From Clostridiales bacterium (GTDB taxonomy: Bacteria; Bacillota; Clostridia; Oscillospirales; Oscillospiraceae): a stretch of 14,466 nucleotides of DNA. The position numbers were made by a program, and so were the translations under genes. The DNA lies in the NCBI GenBank assembly GCA_019418525.1, contig DYBS01000039.1, forward strand, positions 1-14,466, in the 5' to 3' direction. Below are positions 1 to 6,586 of this stretch, piece by piece. The first letter of the stretch is position 1, and every line of letters starts with the position of its first letter. The notes beneath the pieces are model-generated. The model had not been told where the DNA came from, did not search any database, and saw only the letters and a program-made list of their open reading frames with translations.

Positions 1-426
1 GTCCAGCAGCTCATAGACCCGCTGGTTGCGCTCCTCCTTGGTGTGGAGGCCGTCGTGGAGGTCCAGCGCCTCCCGGATGATGTCCATGACGGTCATGCGG
101 GAGTCCAGGGAGGCGTAGGGGTCCTGGAAAATCATCTGGATGCGCTTGCGGAAGGGGAGAAGCTCCTGCCCCTTCAGGTGGCTGATGTCGGTGCCGTCGT
201 AGAGGATCTTTCCGTCGGTGGGCTCGTAGAGGCGGGTGATGGTCCGCCCGATGGTGGTCTTGCCGCAGCCCGACTCGCCCACCAGGCCGAAGGTCTCGTG
301 GCGGAGGATGTGGAAGCTCACATGGTCCACCGACTGGATGACCTGTTTCTTCCGGCCCAGCAGGCCCATGGGCTTATAAAAATACTTGGTCAGGCCGTCC
401 AGCTCGATCAGCTTATCCGTCGGCAC
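1..426 (-). CDS. oppF: Oligopeptide ABC transporter ATP-binding subunit OppF (partial, C-terminus beyond left edge)
   Basis: This is the ATPase subunit that pairs with OppD to power peptide import at the inner face of the membrane. Translation of the minus strand gives 142 codons before the window ends. A Walker A motif (GESGCGKT) is visible, followed by the Q-loop region FQDPYASLDSRM, which is typical of OppF/DppF. The signature motif, Walker B and the oligo_HPY tail would lie off the left edge. Two starts are possible. GTG at 426 has GGAAGGGAGG about 8 nt upstream and overlaps the oppD stop by 14 nt. ATG at 453 has a weaker GGAG about 10 nt upstream and adds nine residues. I prefer GTG, but ATG is not excluded. 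It is the last visible gene of the oppBCDF operon. The subunit assignment rests on gene order and sequence and is firm; the transported substrate (oligo- or dipeptide) cannot be told. Confidence 0.9.
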   Translation of the reverse strand, partial: MPTDKLIELDGLTKYFYKPMGLLGRKKQVIQSVDHVSFHILRHETFGLVGESGCGKTTIGRTITRLYEPTDGKILYDGTDISHLKGQELLPFRKRIQMIFQDPYASLDSRMTVMDIIREALDLHDGLHTKEERNQRVYELLD

Positions 427-1441
427 GCCGGGTCCCTCCCTTCCGCTTTTCATAGTCCGGATGCTCCGGCGCCTCGTCGTGGAGGAGCCAGCACATAGTC
501 CGGTGGGTGCCGTCCTGGAAGTAGGGCGGCGTCTCCTGGGTACACACGTTCATGCAGTAGGGGCACCGGGCGCTGAAGGGACAGCCCTTCGGGGGATTGA
601 TCAGGTTGGGCGGGGTGCCGGGAATGGGCTTGAGGCGCTGCTTCTCGCCGCCGCTCACCCGGGGGATGGAGTCGATGAGGCCCATGGTGTAGGGGTGCTG
701 GGGGTGGTAGAAGATATCCTCCGCCGAGCCGTCCTCCATGATGAGACCGCCGTACATCACCACCACCTTGTCGCACAGCGTGGCCACCACGCCCAGGTCA
801 TGGGTGATGAGGATGGTGGTCATGTCCAGCTTGCGGTTCAGGTCCTTGATGAGATTCAGGATCTGGGCCTGGATGGTCACATCGAGGGCGGTGGTAGGCT
901 CGTCGGCGATGAGGAGCTTGGGATTGCAGGCCAGGGCCATGGCGATCATGGCGCGCTGGCGCATGCCGCCGGAGAACTCGTGGGGGTAGTTGTGGATGCG
1001 CTTCTCCGGGGAGGGGATACCCACCAGGCGGAGCATCTCGATGGCCCGCTCCTTGGCCTGGGCCCGGGTCATGTTCTCGTGCTCCAGGATCATCTCCATG
1101 ATCTGGTTGCCCACGGTGTACACCGGGTTGAGGGAGGTCATGGGGTCCTGAAACACCATAGCGATCTCTTTGCCGCGGACCTTGCGCATCTGGCGCTTGT
1201 TGTAGGAGAGGATGTCCTCCCCCTGGAAGAGGATCTCCCCGTCCACCACCCGACCGGGGTGCTGGAGAAGGCCCATGATGGAGAGGCTGGTGACACTTTT
1301 GCCGCTGCCGCTCTCGCCCACGATGCCCAGCACCTGGCCCTGGTTCACGTCAAAGTCGATGCCGCGCACTGCCTGCACCTCGCCCACGTGGGTGAAGAAG
1401 GAAGTCTTCAGATTTCGAACCGAAAGTAAACGTCTTGACAT
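413..1441 (-). CDS. oppD: Oligopeptide ABC transporter ATP-binding subunit OppD
   Basis: A complete 342-residue ABC ATPase that hydrolyses ATP to drive peptide import through OppBC. All nucleotide-binding motifs are present: Walker A GESGSGKS (residues 42-49), Q-loop around Q98 (FQDPMTSLNP), signature SGGMRQ (157-162), Walker B LLIADE (176-181) and the switch histidine in ITHDL (H214). The C-terminal tail carries the oligo_HPY-type region with PGTPPNLINPPKGC and several cysteines (FSARCPYCMNVC), as in the Opp/Dpp family. The length is normal. The ATG at 1441 lies 10 nt after the oppC stop with only a weak purine stretch (GTGAG) upstream, so translational coupling to oppC is likely. The stop overlaps the start of oppF. 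Confidence 0.95.
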   Translation of the reverse strand: MSRRLLSVRNLKTSFFTHVGEVQAVRGIDFDVNQGQVLGIVGESGSGKSVTSLSIMGLLQHPGRVVDGEILFQGEDILSYNKRQMRKVRGKEIAMVFQDPMTSLNPVYTVGNQIMEMILEHENMTRAQAKERAIEMLRLVGIPSPEKRIHNYPHEFSGGMRQRAMIAMALACNPKLLIADEPTTALDVTIQAQILNLIKDLNRKLDMTTILITHDLGVVATLCDKVVVMYGGLIMEDGSAEDIFYHPQHPYTMGLIDSIPRVSGGEKQRLKPIPGTPPNLINPPKGCPFSARCPYCMNVCTQETPPYFQDGTHRTMCWLLHDEAPEHPDYEKRKGGTRRADG

Positions 1442-1451
1442 AGGGCAGAAC

Positions 1452-2774
1452 TCACTTTCTCAGTCTCGGGTCCAGGGAATCCCGCAGGCCGTCGCTGAAC
1501 AGGTTCAGCGCCAGAATAGTAACGCTCATTACCAGAGCGGGGTAGAAGAGCTGATAGGGGTTGGTGTACAGGCTGGGCAGCGCGGCGTTGGCCAGCGCGC
1601 CCCAGGAGGCCTGGGGCTTGGACACGCCCAGTCCGATGAAGCTCAAAAACGCCTCGGTGAACATGGCGCTGGGGATCTGCATGGTGATGGCCACCATGAT
1701 GGGGCCCATGGCATTGGGGATGAGGTGCCGGGTGAGGATCTTCCGGGTGGGGACGCCCAGCAGGATGGCGGCGGAGACGAACTCCTGCTCCCGCATGCTC
1801 AGCACCTGAGAGCGCACGATACGCACCATGCCCACCCAGTAGGTAAGGCCCATGGCCAGGATGATGGAGTGAAGGCCGGAGCCCATGACCACCATCAGCA
1901 AAATCACGTACAGCATCATGGGGATGGAGCTGATGGTATCCACGATACGCATCATCACGTTATCCACCGTGCCGCCGAAGTAGCCGGCGATGCCGCCGTA
2001 CAGCACGCCCACCACGAAGTTCACCAGCGCGGCCACCACGCCCACCAGCAGGGACACGCGGGCGCCGTACACCACGCGGATGAAGAGGTCCCGGCCCAGG
2101 GAGTCGGTGCCCCAGATGTAAGTCTTGTTCAGAACCGTCTTGAAGGGGCTGATCTGCTCACCGTCATAGAGCACGTGGAAGCGCTCCATCTTATCCTCCA
2201 GGATGTGCTCAGCCTCCCGGACGGAGACGGTCTCGGGGGCGTCGTCTCCGAAGTACTCTTTGAGGTAGTCCACGTCGGCCACGACCACGTCGCTGCCGTC
2301 CCGGTGAAGAGCCTCCTGCTCCATGTACTCGGTCTTGGCCCGGAAGTATACGCCGTAATCCACGGTCAGCTCCCGGCCGCCCACCTCATAGGTGTAGTAG
2401 CGGTTGGACATGTCCTCGTCCACCAGATTGCCGGCCCCCAGCAGGTGGCCCTTGTCGTCGGTGACGATGCACTTATACTCGTTGGTGATGTAGACGTAGT
2501 TGCCCCCGCCCAGGTCGTAAATCTCCAGCTCCGGGGGGATATTGGCGTACATCAGCTCCTGCTCCTCATAGGAGTAGGGCCAAAACAGGGGGACGAAAAT
2601 GGCGGAAAACACCACCACCAGCACCACCACAAAGGAGAGCAGGGCCGTCTTGTTCCGGCGCAGGCGCTGCCAGCAGTCCTGCCAATAGGTCAGGCTGGGG
2701 CCGGCGATGGCCTCGGAGGCCAGCGCGTCCCGGTCGGCAGGCTGCCAGCGGAGTTCCGTGTTGTTCTTGTTCAT
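1452..2774 (-). CDS. oppC: Oligopeptide ABC transporter permease OppC, with large extracytoplasmic insertion
   Basis: Second permease subunit of the peptide importer. The start at 2774 (MNKNNTELRW, 440 residues) is chosen over the ATG at 2810 because GAGGAG sits about 6 nt upstream and the upstream ATG would overlap oppB. One transmembrane segment lies near residues 43-64 (ALLSFVVVLVVVFSAIFVPLF). The permease core begins at about 221 with WGTDSLGRDLFIRVVYGARVSLL. The EAA loop that docks on the ATPases is recognisable (SAAILLGVPTRKILTRHLIPN). Between the first helix and the core is a hydrophilic insertion of roughly 130 residues (about 75-215), rich in Tyr, Asp and Glu, which should lie outside the cell. 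E. coli OppC is about 300 residues, so this is clearly longer. Long OppC proteins occur in other Firmicutes, as far as I recall. There is a 10-nt gap to oppD. Confidence 0.93.
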   Translation of the reverse strand: MNKNNTELRWQPADRDALASEAIAGPSLTYWQDCWQRLRRNKTALLSFVVVLVVVFSAIFVPLFWPYSYEEQELMYANIPPELEIYDLGGGNYVYITNEYKCIVTDDKGHLLGAGNLVDEDMSNRYYTYEVGGRELTVDYGVYFRAKTEYMEQEALHRDGSDVVVADVDYLKEYFGDDAPETVSVREAEHILEDKMERFHVLYDGEQISPFKTVLNKTYIWGTDSLGRDLFIRVVYGARVSLLVGVVAALVNFVVGVLYGGIAGYFGGTVDNVMMRIVDTISSIPMMLYVILLMVVMGSGLHSIILAMGLTYWVGMVRIVRSQVLSMREQEFVSAAILLGVPTRKILTRHLIPNAMGPIMVAITMQIPSAMFTEAFLSFIGLGVSKPQASWGALANAALPSLYTNPYQLFYPALVMSVTILALNLFSDGLRDSLDPRLRK

Positions 2775-2784
2775 GCGTTTCTCC

Positions 2785-3702
2785 TCACTCCAGCTTGATT
2801 CTCGGGTCAATGAGCATGTAGATAAAGTCCACGATCAGCACCGCGATCACCAGCATGACGGCAAAAAACACCGTAATGCCCATGATCAGGGGATAGTCCC
2901 GGTTGATGATGCTGTTGGTGAAGAGGCTGCCCACGCCGGGGATGCCGAACACCTTCTCAATGACGAAGGAGCCGGTGACGATGGAGGCCACCATGGGCCC
3001 GATGTAGGTCACCACCGGCAGCAGGGCATTGCGCAGGCCGTGCTTGCACACTACCTTAAACTCTGAGATGCCCTTGCTCCGGGCGGTGCGGATGTAGTCC
3101 TGCTGCTGTACCTCCACCAGGCTCGTCCGGGTCAGACGGGTGATGAAGGACAGGGGGAAGGCGCCGATGACGATCACCGGCCCGATGTAGCCCGAGAGGG
3201 TGTCCACGCCGAAGGCGGGCACCAGGCCCAACGTCTTGCTGAAAAGGAAAAGGAAACCAGTGGCCAGAACAAAACTGGGAATGGTGGAGCCCAGCGTGGC
3301 CAGGACCATGAAGAAGCGGTCAATGAATTTATTCTGCCGCAAGGCACACACCACACCGAAGCCGATACCGGCGAACACCACCAGCAGCGAGGCGTAGACG
3401 CCGATGGCCAGAGAGTAGGGGAAGCCGTCCCCGATGACCTGATTGACGGTCATACCGGCCTTGGTGTAGGACACACCGAAGTCCCCATGGATAAAATTGT
3501 TCAGATAGATGAGATATTGCTTCCAGACCGGCTGGTCCAGGCCGTATTTGGCCATCATGGCCGCGCGGATCTCCGCATTGGGCATCTTTTCCGCCGCGAA
3601 GGGATCGCCGGGAATGGCCTTCATCAGAAAGAACGTGATGGTGATGATGAAGAAGATTGTGACCAAAGCGGACAGGATCCGTTTCAGCAGATATTTGAGC
3701 AT
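2785..3702 (-). CDS. oppB: Oligopeptide ABC transporter permease OppB
   Basis: First permease subunit of the peptide importer and first gene of the operon. The start at 3702 (MLKYLLKRILSALVTIFF, 305 residues) has a near-perfect AAAGGAG 5-6 nt upstream. Upstream in-frame ATGs (for example 3786) would fall inside the 5' leader and add a non-family N-terminus. The N-terminal helix followed by the extracytoplasmic MKAIPGDPF motif is classic for OppB/DppB. The EAA loop reads DYIRTARSKGISEFKVVCKHGLRNALLPV. Hydrophobic segments suggest six transmembrane helices, and the length matches the family. The stop codon is embedded in the Shine-Dalgarno of oppC, so translation of the two is probably coupled. 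Confidence 0.95.
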   Translation of the reverse strand: MLKYLLKRILSALVTIFFIITITFFLMKAIPGDPFAAEKMPNAEIRAAMMAKYGLDQPVWKQYLIYLNNFIHGDFGVSYTKAGMTVNQVIGDGFPYSLAIGVYASLLVVFAGIGFGVVCALRQNKFIDRFFMVLATLGSTIPSFVLATGFLFLFSKTLGLVPAFGVDTLSGYIGPVIVIGAFPLSFITRLTRTSLVEVQQQDYIRTARSKGISEFKVVCKHGLRNALLPVVTYIGPMVASIVTGSFVIEKVFGIPGVGSLFTNSIINRDYPLIMGITVFFAVMLVIAVLIVDFIYMLIDPRIKLE

Positions 3703-3794
3703 ACTGTCTCCTTTCCGACGGGAAAACCCTGCCGTTTTAACCACCATGCAGGCCATCGGGCGTCCCAATCTTAAAAATGGTAACACTTTAGTGT

Positions 3795-3823
3795 ATTATA
3801 GTCGATAAATGTCTGAAAATTAT
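3795..3823 (-). promoter_or_regulatory. Putative promoter of the opp operon
   Basis: On the minus strand a perfect TATAAT (plus positions 3795-3800) lies about 93 nt upstream of oppB. It is preceded by AT-rich DNA (3803-3840) that could act as an UP-like element. No good -35 hexamer is found at 16-18 nt (best ATAATT near 3818-3823). Immediately downstream, about where transcription would start, is an inverted repeat with 5-bp arms (ACACT/AGTGT, 3783-3794) that could be an operator. No convincing terminator separates this promoter from the membrane-protein gene upstream on the same strand, so read-through is possible. Confidence 0.5.
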
Positions 3824-3850
3824 TTTTTAATTACGTGAAATTTCCCATAG

Positions 3851-5113
3851 TTATCCGCTCTGGTCGTGGGAGGAGATCCGCGGGTGGGGCGTGATATGCC
3901 AGAGATACACGTCCCGGTACTGCTCCATCAGGGCAAAGTACCAACTTCCGTCCATCATCAATACCCCCGCCGTCCCCAGCACCATGAGCCACAGCACACT
4001 CCAGGTGACCAGGGGGAGCAAATGGCTCCCTCCCAGCGCATCTGCCACGGCCAGCACTGCCACCGCCGCCAAGCAGCACAGCGCCTCCCGGCACTTTCCG
4101 GCCCGAAACAGCCCGCGTAGATTGCGGAAGGCAAATTCCAGCCCAAAGAGGCAGAAAAAGCCCCACAGCCCCATCCCGATCCATTGGTTATCCTGGGGCA
4201 CGATCTCTCCGCAGAGAAACAGCACCCCCACAGTGAGCTGGAGCACCAGCTGGCACATCCCCCGCAGCCAGGCGTAAATTCCGGCGAAGGCGGGATGGGG
4301 AAAGTGGGGCTCCTCCGCCCGGGCCGCTGCCCCCTGAAGCAGAAAGGAGCCGGTACCCATCTGCACACCGCTGCGCACCGCCGCCTCCAGTCCGGCGCCG
4401 GACAGGGCGAAGAGAAAGCGGTTGAGCTGGAAGGCGTCTTGCACCACCAAGGTAATGGCGGGGATGAGATTGGCGAGATTCCTCAGCAGCGCCAGAACCA
4501 AAAAGGCCATAAATGCCGCGGATACCCACCGGCGCAGACGCTCTCCCCCCAGGCGGCACACCACCCAGGCCGATCCGGACACTGCTAGCACCACCCCCAG
4601 CCCGGACGGCACCCATCCCGCCAGATCGCCGGCGGTACCGCTCCATGGCAGAAGGAGGCAGGCCAGAAAAAGCATTTGAAGCAGATGCAGGCCTTGCGCC
4701 GCCCACGGCCGGGGCACCGCCCCCTTCCGCCGGCGTATCCGTCGCAGCAGAATGCCCAGGTCCAGCTGTTCCTCTCCGGGAGCGCGGTAGTAGTCCCACA
4801 GCGCCGCCAGGCCCTCCAGCGGATGGAGCCACAACAGCATGCACACCGCGTACCAGAACAGGCATCCAGCGCCCCCCTGGTGCAGCATGGCCAGCATCAT
4901 CAGCCAGGAGAAGAGAGAGATATCCCCAAACACCGCACGCTGTAAGCTGCGGAGAATATCCCGGCGCAGCGCCGGGGTGCAAAGCTCCTCAAAAAAGGCC
5001 TCCAGTCCCCGGCGGTCCCAGGCCTCGCTGAAGATGAGCTGCACCCGGGCGATATAGTAGATTCCCAAGCAGAGAATGAAAAAATAGACCGGTTGACACC
5101 AGATCTGCGGCAT
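3851..5113 (-). CDS. Degenerate AGCS (sodium:alanine symporter)-like polytopic membrane protein
   Basis: A 420-residue membrane protein with about eight to ten hydrophobic segments. The start at 5113 (MPQIWCQPVYFF) is set by GGGAGGGAG just upstream and by a promoter whose -35 would overlap the alternative ATG at 5182. The layout resembles the AGCS family: IW..P...FILCLGIYYIARVQLIF at residues 4-28; GDISLF..LM.LA..., GCLFWY and EGLAALWDYYR at 63-110; GGERLRR...  LLRNLANLIPAITLVVQDAF at 189-228; then AVRSGVQMGTGSFLLQGAAARAEEP at 245-269. In functional AGCS proteins the first block contains GTGNIAGVATAI and the last contains RGxFSNEAGxGSA. Here the first is deleted (MLHQGGAG instead) and the second is replaced, so Na+/amino-acid symport by the normal mechanism seems unlikely. 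The family link is my reading from remembered conserved blocks; the function is unknown. It sits between the opp operon and a C-S lyase on the opposite strand. Confidence 0.6.
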   Translation of the reverse strand: MPQIWCQPVYFFILCLGIYYIARVQLIFSEAWDRRGLEAFFEELCTPALRRDILRSLQRAVFGDISLFSWLMMLAMLHQGGAGCLFWYAVCMLLWLHPLEGLAALWDYYRAPGEEQLDLGILLRRIRRRKGAVPRPWAAQGLHLLQMLFLACLLLPWSGTAGDLAGWVPSGLGVVLAVSGSAWVVCRLGGERLRRWVSAAFMAFLVLALLRNLANLIPAITLVVQDAFQLNRFLFALSGAGLEAAVRSGVQMGTGSFLLQGAAARAEEPHFPHPAFAGIYAWLRGMCQLVLQLTVGVLFLCGEIVPQDNQWIGMGLWGFFCLFGLEFAFRNLRGLFRAGKCREALCCLAAVAVLAVADALGGSHLLPLVTWSVLWLMVLGTAGVLMMDGSWYFALMEQYRDVYLWHITPHPRISSHDQSG

Positions 5114-5153
5114 AAAACTCCCTCCCTTCCCTGTCTTGTGCTCAATACGCATT

Positions 5154-5182
5154 ATCATAGCACAGCTCCGCAGGCTGGGCAA
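5154..5182 (-). promoter_or_regulatory. Promoter of the AGCS-like membrane protein gene
   Basis: On the minus strand TTGCCC (plus positions 5177-5182) and TATGAT (5154-5159) are separated by exactly 17 nt, with an extended TG upstream of the -10 (TGC-TATGAT). Transcription would begin near 5147, giving a leader of about 33 nt before the ATG at 5113. This placement argues against a translation start at 5182. Confidence 0.65.
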
Positions 5183-5240
5183 CTGCTGGGAGACGGTAAA
5201 AACCCACTTTTCGGGGCTTTTCGGCAGCGTTTGGGCGCGT

Positions 5241-5246
5241 TATAAT
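5241..5246 (+). promoter_or_regulatory. Putative -10 element for the C-S lyase gene
   Basis: A perfect TATAAT lies 49 nt upstream of the start codon at 5296. There is no good -35 hexamer at the right distance (the 5218-5223 region reads TTTTCG), so the promoter may need an activator or may be weak. The 5183-5295 intergenic stretch shows no obvious riboswitch or attenuator. Confidence 0.4.
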
Positions 5247-5295
5247 AAATGCTGATTGACTTTAAACCTTACACTGTACCGAGGAGGCTGCTGTT

Positions 5296-6510
5296 ATGAA
5301 GTACGATTTTACCAGTGTTTTGGACCGCGTGGGCAAGGACGCCATTGCTCTGGACCCGCAGGCCGCAATGGGCACCAACGCCGTTGCCATCCGGGAGGGC
5401 TTTACGCCCATCCCCATGTGGGTGGCCGATATGAACTTCGCCACCGTCCCCACCGTCCCCCAGGCCATCATCCGCCGGGCAGAGCATCCGGCCTTCGGCT
5501 ATTTCCGAACCCGTCAGGAGTACTATGACTCCATCATCCGCTGGCAGGAGACGCGCAACGGCGTCACCGGCCTGACCGCCCCGTGCATTGGCTATGAAAA
5601 CGGTGTGCTGGGCGGCGTGGTCAGCGCCCTCAACGTGTTCTGTTCCAAGGGCGACAAGGTGCTGGTCCACTCGCCCACCTACATCGGTTTCACCGGCAGC
5701 CTCACCAACAACGGCTATCACATCGTCCACAGCCCCCTGAAGCGGGACGAAAACGGGGTATGGCGCATGGATTACGCCGATATGGAGGAAAAACTCCGCA
5801 AGGAGAAGATCCACGCCGCCATCCTCTGCTCCCCCCACAACCCCTGCGGCCGCGTGTGGGAGCGCTGGGAGCTGGAGCAGGCCATGGAGCTCTATCGCAA
5901 GTATGATGTGTACGTGGTCTCCGACGAGATCTGGTCCGATCTGACCCTGCTGGGCCACCAGCACATCCCCACCCAGTCGGTGAGCGAGGACGCCCGCATG
6001 CGCACCGTGGCCCTCTACGCCCCCAGCAAGACTTTCAACCTGGCGGGCCTGGTTGGGAGCTACCACATCATCTACAACTCCTGGATTCGGGAGCGGATGG
6101 AGAAGGAGTCCTCCCTGTGCCACTACAATGACCAGAATGTACTGAGCATGCACGCCCTCATCGGCGCCTATCAGCCGGAGGGATACGAGTGGCTGGATGA
6201 GCTGCGGGAGGTTCTCACCCAGCATGTGGACTATGCCTGCGACTTCATTCAGAGGCACTTCCACGGCGTGCAGGTCTCCAAGCCGGAGGGCACCTACATG
6301 CTCTTCCTGGACTGCACCCAGTGGTGCGCCGACCACGGCAAAACCATCGACGAGTTACTCACCGCCGGTTTTGAGGTGGGCGTGCTCTGGCAGGACGGCC
6401 GTCCCTTCCACGGCCCCTGCGCCATCCGCATGAACCTGGCCCTGCCCCAGGTCCTGTTGGAGGAGGCATTCCAGCGTCTGGACCGCTATGTGTTCAACCC
6501 CCAGAAGTAA
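5296..6510 (+). CDS. MalY/PatB family PLP-dependent C-S lyase (cystathionine beta-lyase-like aminotransferase fold)
   Basis: A 404-residue fold-type I PLP enzyme of the MalY/PatB subgroup, which cleaves C-S bonds in cystathionine or cysteine conjugates to give thiol, pyruvate and ammonia. Evidence: the N-terminal family signature (F..VLDRVGKDAIALD, then FTPIPMWVADMNFATVP at about 36-53); HNPCGRVW (181-188), containing the asparagine that contacts PLP; SDEIWSDL (209-216), with D210 to hold the pyridine nitrogen; and YAPSKTFNLAGL (241-252), where K245 is the Schiff-base lysine. The length is normal for the family. GAGGAGG lies 8-9 nt before the ATG. It is monocistronic, with its own promoter and a strong terminator. 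In E. coli MalY also represses the maltose regulon; nothing here says whether this protein has such a second role. Cytosolic; probably sulfur amino acid metabolism. Confidence 0.9.
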   Translation: MKYDFTSVLDRVGKDAIALDPQAAMGTNAVAIREGFTPIPMWVADMNFATVPTVPQAIIRRAEHPAFGYFRTRQEYYDSIIRWQETRNGVTGLTAPCIGYENGVLGGVVSALNVFCSKGDKVLVHSPTYIGFTGSLTNNGYHIVHSPLKRDENGVWRMDYADMEEKLRKEKIHAAILCSPHNPCGRVWERWELEQAMELYRKYDVYVVSDEIWSDLTLLGHQHIPTQSVSEDARMRTVALYAPSKTFNLAGLVGSYHIIYNSWIRERMEKESSLCHYNDQNVLSMHALIGAYQPEGYEWLDELREVLTQHVDYACDFIQRHFHGVQVSKPEGTYMLFLDCTQWCADHGKTIDELLTAGFEVGVLWQDGRPFHGPCAIRMNLALPQVLLEEAFQRLDRYVFNPQK

Positions 6511-6517
6511 ATAAGGC

Positions 6518-6557
6518 AAAAAAGGCCGCCGCTGCACAATGCAGCGGCGGCCTTTTT
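6518..6557. terminator. Bidirectional intrinsic terminator between converging genes
   Basis: A perfect 13-bp GC-rich stem (6524-6536 with 6540-6552) closes a 3-nt CAA loop. Six A residues precede it (6518-6523) and five T residues follow (6553-6557), so it works as a rho-independent terminator on either strand. It lies 13 nt after the C-S lyase stop codon and about 30 nt beyond the stop of the converging surface-protein gene. Confidence 0.92.
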
Positions 6558-6586
6558 ATTGCGTTTTCGTGGACTCAGCAGGGGAT

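Noticed and set aside
386..1429. 347-codon plus-strand open frame opposite oppD.
   Set aside because: Antisense shadow produced by GC-rich codon use; all ABC ATPase motifs are on the minus strand.
1212..2798. 528-codon plus-strand open frame opposite oppC/oppD.
   Set aside because: The translation is His/Gln/Gly-rich and matches no family; the minus strand encodes textbook OppC and OppD.
3703..3780. GGGACGCCCGATGG in the opp leader as a second GEMM-type element.
   Set aside because: Only the first few bases match; GCAAAGC, GCAAACC and the tetraloop hairpin are absent.
3820..3850. AT-rich AATTA/TAATT hairpin as terminator for the AGCS-like gene.
   Set aside because: The stem is 5 bp of A/T pairs and would not pause RNA polymerase; it is better read as AT-rich DNA upstream of the opp promoter.
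5269..6336. 355-codon minus-strand open frame over the C-S lyase gene.
   Set aside because: It mirrors the PLP enzyme, which has an intact catalytic lysine, RBS and terminator on the plus strand; no independent start signals were seen.
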